Source: Pseudomonas parafulva (lineage in GTDB: Bacteria; Pseudomonadota; Gammaproteobacteria; Pseudomonadales; Pseudomonadaceae). Taken from it: a DNA stretch of 64,000 bases. A program made the position numbers and the translations under genes. Below the pieces are notes generated by a model that was not told where the DNA came from, ran no database searches, and saw only the letters and a program-made list of their open reading frames with translations. The stretch is from contig NZ_CP009747.1 of the NCBI RefSeq assembly GCF_000800255.1, positions 2,790,001-2,854,000 on the forward strand. The letters are read 5' to 3'. Below are positions 52,261-60,987 of this stretch, one piece after another (within the stretch, counting starts at the first letter, position 1; each line of letters starts with the position of its first letter).

Positions 52261-52366
52261 CAGCTGCAAGCTTCGAGCTACAAGCTGCAAGAAAGATCAA
52301 AAGCGATACGGCGGTGCTCTCACGGGCACCGCTTTTACTTGCAGCTTGCAGCTAAAAGCTTGCCGC
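52261..52366. repeat. Inverted CAAGCTT-type repeat flanking a terminator
   Basis: The left arm at 52261-52291 (CAGCTGCAAGCTTCGAGC, then TACAAGCTGCAAG) and the right arm at 52338-52366 (CTTGCAGCTTGCAGC, then TAAAAGCTTGCCGC) are inverted copies of one repeat family. It is also found at 19078-19172. Between them sits the rdgC terminator. Confidence 0.7.
52311..52336 (+). terminator. Intrinsic terminator of rdgC
   Basis: GCGGTGC-8 nt-GCACCGC followed by TTTT, inside the inverted repeat. Confidence 0.8.
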
Positions 52367-52389
52367 TGCCCCTCCGGAGGTTCCCCCCC

Positions 52390-53340
52390 ATGCGTGCGCT
52401 CGCCGCCCTCAGCCGCTTCGTCGGCAACACTTTTGCGCTGTGGGTGCTGTTGTTCGCCTGCCTGGCGTTCCTGCAACCGCAGTGGTTCATCGGACTCAAG
52501 GTGGCCATCGTGCCGCTGTTGGGACTGGTGATGTTCGGCATGGGGCTGACCCTCAAGCTGGACGACTTCGCCGCCCTCGCCCGCCAGCCCTGGCGGGTGG
52601 CGCTCGGGGTGGTGGCGCACTTCGTGATCATGCCGGGCATGGCCTGGTTGCTGTGCCAGCTGTTCCACTTGCCAGCGGAGATCGCGGTGGGCGTGATTCT
52701 GGTGGGCTGCTGCCCGAGCGGGACCGCATCGAACGTGATGGTCTGGCTGTCCAAGGGCGATCTGGCGCTGGCGGTCGCGATCGCGGCGGTCACCACCCTG
52801 CTCGCACCGCTGCTGACGCCAGCGTTGATCTGGCTGCTGGCCTCGGCCTGGTTGCCGGTCTCGTTCATGGACATGTTCTGGTCGATCCTGCAATTGGTGA
52901 TGCTGCCCATCGTGCTCGGCGTGATGGCGCAGAAGCTGCTCGGCGCGCGGGTCCAGTTGGCCGTTCAGGTGCTGCCGCTGGTGTCGGTGGTGAGCATCGT
53001 GATGATCGTCTGCGCAGTAGTGGCCGCCAGCCAGGCGAAGATCGCCGAGTCCGGCCTGCTGATCATGGCGGTGGTGATCCTGCATAACAGCTTCGGCTTC
53101 CTGCTCGGTTACCTGACCGGCAAGTTGTGCAAACTGCCGCTGGCCCAGCGCAAATCACTGGCGCTGGAGGTGGGCATGCAGAATTCGGGGCTGGGCGCAG
53201 CACTGGCGGCTGCACACTTCTCGCCCCTGGCGGCGGTGCCCAGCGCACTGTTCAGCGTGTGGCACAACATTTCCGGGGCGTTGCTTTCGACCTGGTTCAG
53301 GCGCATGGAAGCGCCCGATCAAACCTCTGTCCAGCGGTGA
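52390..53340 (+). CDS. Bile acid:sodium symporter family (BASS) transporter
   Basis: A 316-residue membrane protein with nine to ten helices. The family signatures are LLGLVMFGMGLTLKLDDFA, LVGCCPSGTASNVMVWLSKG and LEVGMQNSGLGAALAAAHF. The start MRALAALSRFVGNT is preceded by CCGGAGG; an upstream ATG would begin inside the repeat. BASS proteins import organic anions with sodium (in bacteria for example pantoate or keto acids); the substrate here cannot be told. Confidence 0.88.
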   Translation: MRALAALSRFVGNTFALWVLLFACLAFLQPQWFIGLKVAIVPLLGLVMFGMGLTLKLDDFAALARQPWRVALGVVAHFVIMPGMAWLLCQLFHLPAEIAVGVILVGCCPSGTASNVMVWLSKGDLALAVAIAAVTTLLAPLLTPALIWLLASAWLPVSFMDMFWSILQLVMLPIVLGVMAQKLLGARVQLAVQVLPLVSVVSIVMIVCAVVAASQAKIAESGLLIMAVVILHNSFGFLLGYLTGKLCKLPLAQRKSLALEVGMQNSGLGAALAAAHFSPLAAVPSALFSVWHNISGALLSTWFRRMEAPDQTSVQR

Positions 53341-53392
53341 CCGGGCAGGCCTCTTGCCCGGCAACGGCCAGATGTGCACCATAGTGCGCACG

Positions 53393-53441
53393 GTGAGGAC
53401 GACCTCACGACGCACTGCGTGACCATTCCGGGGACGGCCCC
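53393..53441 (+). ncRNA. Guanidine-II riboswitch (mini-ykkC)
   Basis: Two small hairpins with the diagnostic ACGR tetraloops: GTGAGG-ACGA-CCTCAC (53393-53408) and GGGG-ACGG-CCCC (53430-53441), 21 nt apart. The second is just before the GGAG ribosome binding site of the SMR exporter gene. In this class, two guanidinium-bound loops kiss each other and free the ribosome binding site. Position before a SugE/Gdx gene is the classic context. Confidence 0.92.
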
Positions 53442-53465
53442 ATCTCGCAACGATGGAGACCCATC

Positions 53466-53783
53466 ATGTCCTGGATCATTCTGTTCTTCGCCGGCCTGTT
53501 CGAGGTCGGCTGGGCCGTCGGCCTGAAGTACACTGACGGCTTCACCCGCCCCCTGCCCACTGCCCTGACCGTTGCGGCCATGGCGGTCAGCCTTGGCCTG
53601 CTGGGACTGGCCATGAAAGAACTGCCGCTGGGCACTGCCTACGCCATCTGGACCGGCGTCGGCGCAGTGGGCACGGTCATCGCTGGCATCATCCTGTTCG
53701 GCGAATCCATGGCGCTGGTGCGCTTGGTCAGCGTCGCGCTGATCGTCGCCGGCCTGATCGGCCTGAAGGTCAGCGCTAGCTGA
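53466..53783 (+). CDS. sugE: SMR family guanidinium exporter Gdx (SugE)
   Basis: A 105-residue, four-helix small multidrug resistance protein. The Gdx subtype motif is present in helix 1: Gly10, Glu13 and Trp16 in [19 protein letters not shown]. It works as an antiparallel dimer that exports guanidinium in exchange for protons. The upstream guanidine-II riboswitch supports the guanidinium exporter assignment over a quaternary ammonium one. Converges with the LplT-acyltransferase gene. Confidence 0.93.
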   Translation: MSWIILFFAGLFEVGWAVGLKYTDGFTRPLPTALTVAAMAVSLGLLGLAMKELPLGTAYAIWTGVGAVGTVIAGIILFGESMALVRLVSVALIVAGLIGLKVSAS

Positions 53784-53798
53784 CCTTCAGCGCACCCT

Positions 53799-55673
53799 TC
53801 AACGGCGCGCGCCGCGCAAGGCGCTGACCTGTTCGCGCAGCACCTCGGGCTGGGCCGCCTCCACGGGGATGGCGGCCCCAGCCACCAGCGTCACCCGTGA
53901 CCACAAGCGGCGCAGGAAGCCCTTGGCCGGATCGCGACTGAAGAAGCTGCCCCACAAGCCCTGCAACGCCAGCGGAATCACCGGCACCGGGGTTTCCTGC
54001 AGAATCCGCTTGACCCCGCCCTTGAACACGTCGATCTCGCCATCGGCAGTCAGCTTGCCCTCCGGGAAAATACACACCAACTCGCCTGCCTGCAGATACT
54101 CGGCGATGCGCGCGAACGCGCGTTCGTACGTCGCCGCGTCTTCGCTGTGCCCGGCGATGGGGATCGCACCCGCCGTGCGAAACACGAAATTCAGCACCGG
54201 CAGGTTGTAGATCTTGTAGTACATGACGAAACGTATAGGCCGACGGATCGCACCGCCAATCAGCAGCGCGTCGACGAACGAGACATGGTTGCACACCAGC
54301 AATGCCGCCCCTTCGTCGGGAATGCGGTCCAGGTCGCGGTGCTCGACGCGGTACATGGAGTGACTGAGCAGCCAGATCAGGAAGCGCATGGTGAATTCGG
54401 GCACGATGCTGAAAATGTAGGCATTGACCGCGATGTTGAGCAGCGACACCACCAGGAACAACTGCGGGATGCTCAGCTTCGCCACGCTCAGCAAGCCGAT
54501 GGTGACCAGCGCCGACACCACCATGAACAGGGCATTGAGGATGTTGTTGGCGGCGATCACCCGCGCGCGCTCCTGCTCAGGGGTGCGTGCCTGGATCAGC
54601 GCATACAGCGGCACGATATAGAAACCGCCGAAAACGCCCAGGCCGATGATCGACGCCATGATCCACCAGGCCTGGTGCAGCCCCAGCAGACTCAACCAGT
54701 CGTGAGGTGCGTCAGCCACCGGAACATCACCCGAATGCCACCACCAGAGCAGACCGAACAGGGTCAGGCCGAACGAGCCGAAGGGCACCAGACCGATTTC
54801 AACCTTGCGTCCGCTCAAGCGCTCGCACAGCAGCGAGCCGACAGCAATGCCGACCGAGAACAGGGTCAACACCAAGGTGACCACCGTCTCGTCACCGTGC
54901 AGCCAGTCCTTGGAATAGGCGGGAATCTGCGTCAGGTAGATCGCACCGACGAACCAGAACCATGAGTTGCCGACGATCGAACGCGACACCGCAGGCGTCT
55001 GCCCCAGGCCCAGGCGCAAGGTGGCCCAGGACTGTTTGAAGATGTTCCAGTCCAGCGGCATCTGCGGCGCCACCGCCGCCGCCCGAGGGATCCAGCGGCT
55101 GGCCAGATAACCCAGCACAGCGGTGCCGACGATGCCGCCCGCCACCACGCTGGCGTAATCGCTTGACGACATCATCACCCCGGCGCCGATGGTGCCGGCC
55201 AGGATCGCCAGGAAGGTGCCCATCTCCACCAGCCCGTTGCCGCCGACCAACTCCTGCTCGTGCAGCGCCTGCGGCAGGATCGAGTACTTCACCGGACCGA
55301 ACAGCGCCGAATGCGTGCCCATGGCGAACAGGGTGAGCAGCATCAGCTCAAGGTGACCGCTGAGAAAGCCCACGGCACCGATCGCCATGATCGCCACCTC
55401 GGCCAGTTTGATCGCCCGAATCAGCGCGTCCTTGGCGAACTTCTCACCAAACTGCCCCGCCAGCGCCGAGAACAGGAAGAACGGCAGGATGAACAGCAGC
55501 GCGCACAAATTGACCCAGATCGAGCGATCACCTTCCAGGCTGAGTTTGTAGAGGATGGCCAGAATCAGCGACTGCTTGAACAGGTTGTCGTTGAAGGCGC
55601 CCAGCGATTGGGTGATGAAGAACGGCAGGAAGCGACGCTTGCCGAGCAAGGTGAATTGCGAGGAATGACTCAT
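53799..55673 (-). CDS. LplT-like MFS transporter fused to a lysophospholipid acyltransferase
   Basis: A 624-residue fusion. Residues 1-420 form an MFS transporter (FFITQSLGAFNDNLFKQSLI, GTHSALFGPVKYSILPQ, VPLYALIQARTPEQERARVI) like the lysophospholipid flippase LplT. Residues 430-620 form a PlsC-type acyltransferase with NHVSFVDALLIGG (HX4D), then GAIPIAG and VCIFPEGKLT. The acyl-ACP synthetase domain present in many Aas-type fusions is absent. It probably flips and re-acylates lysophospholipids at the inner membrane. Confidence 0.9.
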   Translation of the reverse strand: MSHSSQFTLLGKRRFLPFFITQSLGAFNDNLFKQSLILAILYKLSLEGDRSIWVNLCALLFILPFFLFSALAGQFGEKFAKDALIRAIKLAEVAIMAIGAVGFLSGHLELMLLTLFAMGTHSALFGPVKYSILPQALHEQELVGGNGLVEMGTFLAILAGTIGAGVMMSSSDYASVVAGGIVGTAVLGYLASRWIPRAAAVAPQMPLDWNIFKQSWATLRLGLGQTPAVSRSIVGNSWFWFVGAIYLTQIPAYSKDWLHGDETVVTLVLTLFSVGIAVGSLLCERLSGRKVEIGLVPFGSFGLTLFGLLWWWHSGDVPVADAPHDWLSLLGLHQAWWIMASIIGLGVFGGFYIVPLYALIQARTPEQERARVIAANNILNALFMVVSALVTIGLLSVAKLSIPQLFLVVSLLNIAVNAYIFSIVPEFTMRFLIWLLSHSMYRVEHRDLDRIPDEGAALLVCNHVSFVDALLIGGAIRRPIRFVMYYKIYNLPVLNFVFRTAGAIPIAGHSEDAATYERAFARIAEYLQAGELVCIFPEGKLTADGEIDVFKGGVKRILQETPVPVIPLALQGLWGSFFSRDPAKGFLRRLWSRVTLVAGAAIPVEAAQPEVLREQVSALRGARR

Positions 55674-55834
55674 CGTCCTTGTTCCTGAGAGGGCTTTGTC
55701 ATTTGAAGGGTGCTCATCGTGAGAGGCGACAAATCTGCACGTGAATGCACACCTCTGGCAACCGCCTCAGGGCGAATCCGTTAACCACGCAGCAAGTTGC
55801 TGGCACTACGCCATTAATTTGTCGTCAAATAATT

Positions 55835-55861
55835 TTCAGATTGTTACAGTTCTGCCGATAT
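55835..55861 (+). promoter_or_regulatory. Candidate FliA (sigma-28) promoter of the chemoreceptor gene
   Basis: TTCAGATT, an 11-nt spacer and GCCGATAT. The -10 is a near-perfect sigma-28 element (GCCGATAA); the -35 matches TAAAGTTT at 5 of 8. It lies 80 bp upstream of the chemoreceptor start in a 268-bp gap with no gene. Confidence 0.6.
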
Positions 55862-55941
55862 TCATATACATGACCTAGATCCAGCAACGGCAATTCCCCC
55901 CTCGCCCTTCTTCGATGCATCACTAAGGAGCACCACCGCAG

Positions 55942-57861
55942 ATGTTTACCTGGTTCGGCGACCTGAAAATCGCCCATAAACTGGCGCTCGGCTTCGGCCT
56001 CGTCCTGACGTTGACCCTGATCCAGTCGCTGATCAGCTGGGACGCCCTTGGCAAGATTGTTCGTCGCAGCGAAGTGGTGCGCGATGTGTCGATCCTCAAC
56101 GATGCCCTGGGCGATCTGCGCGAAGCGCGTCTGCGCCATACGTTAGCAAACGGCGACGACGAGCAGACCCAGGCCTTGCTCACCGCCAGCGATGCATTGC
56201 AGCCACCGCTCAAGCGCCTGCGTGAAGTGATCCGCACCCCGCGCAACGTCGAACTGCTGGGCAAAGCCGAACAGTCCCTGACCAGCTACGTGCAAACACA
56301 GAGCCTCAGCCTGCAGTCATACCAGACCATGCGCTCGGCGCAAAAGGACATGGGCACCCTCGCCAATCAGTCGTTCGCGGCCCTCAAGAGCATTCGCCAG
56401 CAAGTGCGCGCCCTGACCGATGCCGAGCAACGCGACGCACGCAGCGAGGCCGTCAATCAGATTCGCGAGAACCTGATCCTGCTGCGTTACCAGGTGCGCG
56501 GCTACACCAGCAACACCAATGCCGACAGCGAAAAGACCATGAACGATCAGATCGCTACCACGGTGAACACCCTGCCCGGGCTGATCGCGGCCTTGAACGG
56601 CCAGGCCGCCGACGCCACCGCACAGTTGAGCGAACAGGTCCGCGCCTATGCCGGCAAGGTCGAAACCTATCGCGGCGAGATCGGCAAACTGGCCGACTAC
56701 CGCGTCAGCATGGCCAAGGACATCGCCAACCTGACCGAAGCCATCGGCCTGCTGCTCGACGGCCAAGGCACACTGGTGAATTCGGACAGCCAGTTCGCCA
56801 AGAACCTGCAGTTGGTCACGACCCTGCTGGCGCTGGTGCTGGGCATCGTGCTGGCCGTGCTGATCGCGCGCCAGATCAGTCCGCCACTGCGCCGGGCACT
56901 GTTGGCCATGGAACAAGTAGCCGCCGGTGACCTGAGCGAACAGCCGAGCAGCCGTCGCCGCGACGAACTGGGTCAGTTGCAGAACAGCCTGCAAGGCATG
57001 ACCGCCAACCTGCGCCAACTGATCGGCGGCGTGCGCGATGGCATCTCGCAGATCGCCAGCGCCACCGAGGAACTCTCGGCCATCACCGCACAGACCAGCG
57101 CCGGTGCCAGCAGCCAGCGCCAGGAGACCGACCAGGTCGCCACCGCCATGCAGGAAATGGCCGCCACGGTGCAGGAAGTGGCGCGCAACGCCGGCGACGC
57201 CTCGGTGGCCGCCAGCGCCACCGATCTGGAAGCCCGCGAGGGCGAAAGCGTGGTCACCCGTGCGGTGGCGCAGATCGACCGGCTGGCCAGCCAGGTGGAC
57301 GCCACCAATAAAGCGATGGACGCGCTGCGCAACGAAAGCCAGCGCATCGGCAAGGTAATGGACGTGATCAAGGCCGTGGCCGAGCAGACCAACCTGCTGG
57401 CGCTCAACGCGGCCATCGAAGCGGCGCGAGCAGGTGAAGCCGGCCGTGGGTTTGCCGTGGTGGCTGATGAAGTGCGCAGCCTGGCGCAACGCACCCAGGC
57501 CTCGACGGCAGAAATCGAGTCGGCGATCAACAGCCTGGAACAGGGCACTCGTTCGGTCAGCGACTTGATGGAAGAGAGCCAGAGCCTGACCGAAAGCAGC
57601 GTGGCCCTGGTGCGCGAGGCGGGCGCGGCGCTGGAAGGCATCACTCAGCAGGTCTCCGGCATCCAACTGATGAACCAGCAGATTGCCGCCGCCTCCGAGC
57701 AGCAGAGCGCAGTGGCCGAAGAAATCAGCCGCAGCGTGGTGACGGTCAGGGACATCTCGGAACAGACGGCAGGGGCCAGTGAGCACACCTCGGTGTCCAG
57801 CGTCGAGCTGGCGCGTCTGGGCGGGCAGTTGCAGCAGATGATCAGCCGCTTCCGCGTCTAA
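55942..57861 (+). CDS. Methyl-accepting chemotaxis protein with HBM-type sensor domain
   Basis: A 639-residue chemoreceptor. TM1 is at about 12-30; a long all-helical periplasmic domain of about 250 residues has the bimodular (HBM) pattern, as in McpS-type receptors for TCA intermediates; TM2 ([20 protein letters not shown]) at about 290 and a HAMP follow. The signalling tip has [20 protein letters not shown] and [18 protein letters not shown]. No C-terminal pentapeptide. The ligand is inferred only from the domain type. Confidence 0.9.
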   Translation: MFTWFGDLKIAHKLALGFGLVLTLTLIQSLISWDALGKIVRRSEVVRDVSILNDALGDLREARLRHTLANGDDEQTQALLTASDALQPPLKRLREVIRTPRNVELLGKAEQSLTSYVQTQSLSLQSYQTMRSAQKDMGTLANQSFAALKSIRQQVRALTDAEQRDARSEAVNQIRENLILLRYQVRGYTSNTNADSEKTMNDQIATTVNTLPGLIAALNGQAADATAQLSEQVRAYAGKVETYRGEIGKLADYRVSMAKDIANLTEAIGLLLDGQGTLVNSDSQFAKNLQLVTTLLALVLGIVLAVLIARQISPPLRRALLAMEQVAAGDLSEQPSSRRRDELGQLQNSLQGMTANLRQLIGGVRDGISQIASATEELSAITAQTSAGASSQRQETDQVATAMQEMAATVQEVARNAGDASVAASATDLEAREGESVVTRAVAQIDRLASQVDATNKAMDALRNESQRIGKVMDVIKAVAEQTNLLALNAAIEAARAGEAGRGFAVVADEVRSLAQRTQASTAEIESAINSLEQGTRSVSDLMEESQSLTESSVALVREAGAALEGITQQVSGIQLMNQQIAAASEQQSAVAEEISRSVVTVRDISEQTAGASEHTSVSSVELARLGGQLQQMISRFRV

Positions 57862-57908
57862 AGTGCAGGGGGCGGCCCGCCCGCCCCGACACCGTCAAGC
57901 AAGGCGGG

Positions 57909-58751
57909 TTACTGGAAGTCGAACAGGGCCCGCGCGGTATCCACCAACAGCGCTTGGCGCAGGGCCATCGAGCAGCCCAGCGCCTCGAACTGTTCGACCA
58001 CGCCCGTAAAGTTCACCACCGATTCATGCTGGGTGTGGGGCCAGTCGCTGCCCCACAGAAGGCGGTCGGCGCCATAGTGCGCCTCCAGCATTCCCAGCGC
58101 CTGGCGAGCGAAGAGCAGGTTCTGCGTCGCCGAGCCGCCCAGACGATAGATCCCCGACACCTTGACCCACACCCTGCCCTGTCCCCCCAGCGTCAGCATC
58201 TCGGCAAAGCCTGGCTGACCCAGACCCAGGCGCGCATCGGGCCGACCGAAGTGATCGATGACGATCTTCACGCCATAGGGGTGCAAGGCGTTCACCAACG
58301 CCGGGATGTCGGCCACCTGACGATGCAGCTCGACATGCCAGCCCAGTGCAGCGATGTGCTCCAGCAGCGGTCGCCAGGCGGCATCGCGTAAATCGGGCAG
58401 CGCTTGCCCCATCAGATTCAGCCGCACGCCGCGCACGCCCGCCTGGTGCATCTGTTCCAGGCTGGCGCGGTCCGCATCGTGCTCAAGCATCACCACCCCG
58501 CGTAATTGCCGGGGCGCGCTGTTCAGGGCAGCCAGCAGGTAGCGGTTGTCGGTGCCGAGAAAGCTCGGCTGAACCAGTACGCCGTGGCTGAAACCATGCC
58601 CAGCGAGCATGGCCAGGTAATCGTCCAACGGGGCGTCGTAGGTGGGTGCATAGCGACGCTCGGCCGCCAGGCTCAGCCCACGGTTAAAGACGTGGGCATG
58701 GCTGTCGATGGCCGTGAAAGGAGAAACGGTAGCGTGGGGCATGGCGCTCAT
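57909..58751 (-). CDS. Amidohydrolase family (PDC lactonase-like) protein
   Basis: A 280-residue metal-dependent hydrolase of the amidohydrolase-2 group. Metal-site residues are IDSHAHVFNRG, VELHRQVADIP, VIDHFGRPDAR and LLWGSDWPHTQH. Closest in layout to 2-pyrone-4,6-dicarboxylate lactonase and sugar-lactonase-like enzymes. An ATG at 58742 is an alternative start. It is the last gene of a GntR-MFS-amidohydrolase cluster, so the substrate is probably the compound imported by the MFS protein. Confidence 0.87.
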   Translation of the reverse strand: MSAMPHATVSPFTAIDSHAHVFNRGLSLAAERRYAPTYDAPLDDYLAMLAGHGFSHGVLVQPSFLGTDNRYLLAALNSAPRQLRGVVMLEHDADRASLEQMHQAGVRGVRLNLMGQALPDLRDAAWRPLLEHIAALGWHVELHRQVADIPALVNALHPYGVKIVIDHFGRPDARLGLGQPGFAEMLTLGGQGRVWVKVSGIYRLGGSATQNLLFARQALGMLEAHYGADRLLWGSDWPHTQHESVVNFTGVVEQFEALGCSMALRQALLVDTARALFDFQ

Positions 58752-58776
58752 CGAAAAGATTGAAGAATGTGGATCG

Positions 58777-60051
58777 TTACTTGGCCATGGCCGGAGCGGT
58801 CGAGGCAGCCGCCTCGGGCTCCAATGTGCGCCCGCGGGTTTCCGGCAGGCACAGCGCGGCGATCACCGCCACACCGTAGGCGATACCGGCATCGATGCCG
58901 ATCGCCGCGCCCAGCGACATGGACTCGCTCATGTGACCGACCAGGAATGGGAACACCGCCGACAGCACGCGGCCGAAGTTGTAGCAGAAGCCCACCCCGG
59001 CGCCGCGCACGTCGGCTGGATAGAGTTCATTGAAGAACGCCCCGAGGCTGGCCGGAATGCCAGCGGCGAAGAAGCCCAATGGGAAACCGAGGAACAGCAT
59101 CTGCGTGTTGCTGAGGGGGAAGAACACATAGGCCTGGACGGTCAGAACGCAGCACAGGGCGAACAGCAGGATGTTCTTGCGGCGGCCGATGCGGTCGATC
59201 AACAGACCGCTGACCACGCAGCCGCACCAGAAGGCGAAAATGATCACTGCCAGGTAACCGCCGGAGTTGAGCACCGACAGGTTGCGCTCGGTCTTGAGGA
59301 AGGTCGGCAACCAGGTCATCACCGCGTGATAGCCACCGTGGGCACCCAAGCCCAGCAGTCCGCCCAGCAAGGTGACGCGCAGCAGTTCCGGGCGGAAGAT
59401 CCCGGCCATCGACTTGACGAAGCTGCGCGGCGCAACCTGGTCTTTCTGCAGGCGCTGGAAGCTGTCTGGCTCCTGCACGTTACGGCGCACCCAAATGATC
59501 AGCAGAGACGGCAACAAGCCGACGAAGAACATGACCCGCCAGGCGAACTCCTGCGGCACCAGCGAATAGATCAGCGCGAACAGCGCCACTGCCAGGCCCC
59601 AGCCCACTGCCCAGGCACTTTGCACCGTGCCCATGACCTTGCCGCGGTACTTCGGATTGATGGTTTCGGCCATCAACACCGCGCCGGCCGCCCATTCGCC
59701 ACCGATGCCGAAACCTTGCATGGCCTTGACGAACAGCAGCGGATAGAAGCCGGTGACGAAGGCCGACAGGAAGGTGAAGAAGGAGAACCAGAGAATCATC
59801 CACTGCAAGGTGCGCACACGGCCATAGCGGTCGGACAGGGTACCGCCGAGCCAGCCGCCGATGGCCGAGGTGACCAGGGTCAGGCCACTGATCAGACCGG
59901 CATCGCCTTTGCTCAGGGAAAACGCGGCGATCAGCGCCGGAATGGCCAGGCCGAACATCTGCACTTCCAGGGCGTCGAGCGACCAGCCGCCGAAGCAGGC
60001 CCAGAATGTCTTGCGCTCGCGCGAGGTGATTTCGCGGTACCAACTGAACAT
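58777..60051 (-). CDS. MFS transporter, organic/aromatic acid symporter type
   Basis: A 424-residue, 12-helix transporter starting MFSWYREITSRERKTFWACF. The signature regions are GGWSLDALEVQMFGLAIPAL, GGWLGGTLSDRYGRVRTLQW and GFGIGGEWAAGAVLMAETI. This resembles sialate/aromatic acid:H+ symporters of the MFS. The gene is 25 bp upstream of the amidohydrolase gene and downstream of the GntR gene. Confidence 0.88.
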   Translation of the reverse strand: MFSWYREITSRERKTFWACFGGWSLDALEVQMFGLAIPALIAAFSLSKGDAGLISGLTLVTSAIGGWLGGTLSDRYGRVRTLQWMILWFSFFTFLSAFVTGFYPLLFVKAMQGFGIGGEWAAGAVLMAETINPKYRGKVMGTVQSAWAVGWGLAVALFALIYSLVPQEFAWRVMFFVGLLPSLLIIWVRRNVQEPDSFQRLQKDQVAPRSFVKSMAGIFRPELLRVTLLGGLLGLGAHGGYHAVMTWLPTFLKTERNLSVLNSGGYLAVIIFAFWCGCVVSGLLIDRIGRRKNILLFALCCVLTVQAYVFFPLSNTQMLFLGFPLGFFAAGIPASLGAFFNELYPADVRGAGVGFCYNFGRVLSAVFPFLVGHMSESMSLGAAIGIDAGIAYGVAVIAALCLPETRGRTLEPEAAASTAPAMAK

Positions 60052-60168
60052 GTTTCTTATCCTTCTAGGTCGTGTAAGGGTGGCCGGACTCGCACCGGCC
60101 AGGCAGGCAGCACCCCGGCACCGTGCGAGCACGGCGCGGCAGGCGGGGCAATGGACGGCAGCGGCGGT

Positions 60169-60900
60169 TCAGCGAATGTCGATGCGGTAACGGAAGTGCT
60201 GGGCATGGCCGCGCGAGCGGCGCCACTCCAGTGGCTTGCCGGCGTAGTCACGGGCCAGACGCTCGATCACCACCACCGGACTCCCCTCCGGCAGTTGCAA
60301 CAAACGCCCTTGAACCGCATCGACCGATTCGGCGGTAAGGGTTTCCTCCGCGTAGGCCACCACTTGGCCACACAGCGTTTCGTAGATTGGGTAGAGCAAC
60401 GGCCCTTTGCGGTCCAGCTCGACTTCCAGCAAGGGTTGGAAGGTCTGGCGCGCCAGCCAGATTTCCTCGGCCAGCACCGGCTGGGCGCCCAGCAAACGCA
60501 GACGCACGATGCGGATGACCTCGGCCTGTGCCGCCAGCCCCAACGCCGCTGCCACCGCCGAGGGCGCCGGCAGTGGCTCGATGGAGAGGATGCGGCTCTC
60601 GGGTACGACCCGCGCGCCATTGGCTGATTCGAAACGGAAAAAGCGGAACAGCGAGGACTGGAACTGCGGCCGACGAATGAAGGTGCCACGGCCCTGTTGG
60701 CGCTCCAGGACGCCTTCGGCGACCAGTACGTCGACAGCCTTGCGCACGGTGCCGACCGACATCTGGAACTCGCTGGCCAGTGCCGCTTCGGTGGGAATGG
60801 CCTCACCTGGGCGCCAGCGGTTGTTGGCGATCTGCTCGACCATGTGGTCGCGCAACTGTTGGTAGCGGGGCAGACGCGCATCACCGGGCAGCGTGTTCAT
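60169..60900 (-). CDS. GntR family (UTRA) transcriptional regulator
   Basis: A 243-residue regulator with winged HTH EAIPTEAALASEFQMSVGTV and LVAEGVLERQQGRGTFI, then a UTRA domain at about 95-240 (EEIWLARQTFQPLLEVELDR, VVVIERLARDYAGKPLEWRR). First gene of the cluster with the MFS and amidohydrolase genes, which it likely controls. An AT-rich sequence with the decamer GTTATATAGA lies 20 bp before its start, suggesting autoregulation. Confidence 0.9.
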   Translation of the reverse strand: MNTLPGDARLPRYQQLRDHMVEQIANNRWRPGEAIPTEAALASEFQMSVGTVRKAVDVLVAEGVLERQQGRGTFIRRPQFQSSLFRFFRFESANGARVVPESRILSIEPLPAPSAVAAALGLAAQAEVIRIVRLRLLGAQPVLAEEIWLARQTFQPLLEVELDRKGPLLYPIYETLCGQVVAYAEETLTAESVDAVQGRLLQLPEGSPVVVIERLARDYAGKPLEWRRSRGHAQHFRYRIDIR

Positions 60901-60919
60901 GGGCTCTGTCTCTCGTGTT

Positions 60920-60940
60920 GTTATATAGACATATATATGA
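60920..60940. promoter_or_regulatory. Candidate GntR operator upstream of the GntR gene
   Basis: GTTATATAGACATATATATG, an AT-rich island in GC-rich DNA 20 bp before the GntR start. The decamer GTTATATAGA recurs as its exact complement at 62188-62197, upstream of the TDT transporter gene. Confidence 0.45.
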
Positions 60941-60987
60941 ATTGCTCGTGAGTATTCCTCCTGCCCTGAACGGTGTCAATCCTCCGC

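Noticed and set aside
53341..53361. Hairpin CCGGGCA...TGCCCGG after the BASS transporter gene considered as part of the riboswitch
   Set aside because: It lacks an ACGR loop and is 31 bp upstream of the first riboswitch hairpin. It is more likely a weak 3' end of the preceding gene; no T-run, so not listed as a terminator.
58708..60627. 639-codon open frame antisense to the MFS, amidohydrolase and GntR genes
   Set aside because: It spans three well-supported genes on the other strand and its sequence is low complexity (Gln/His/Gly/Arg).
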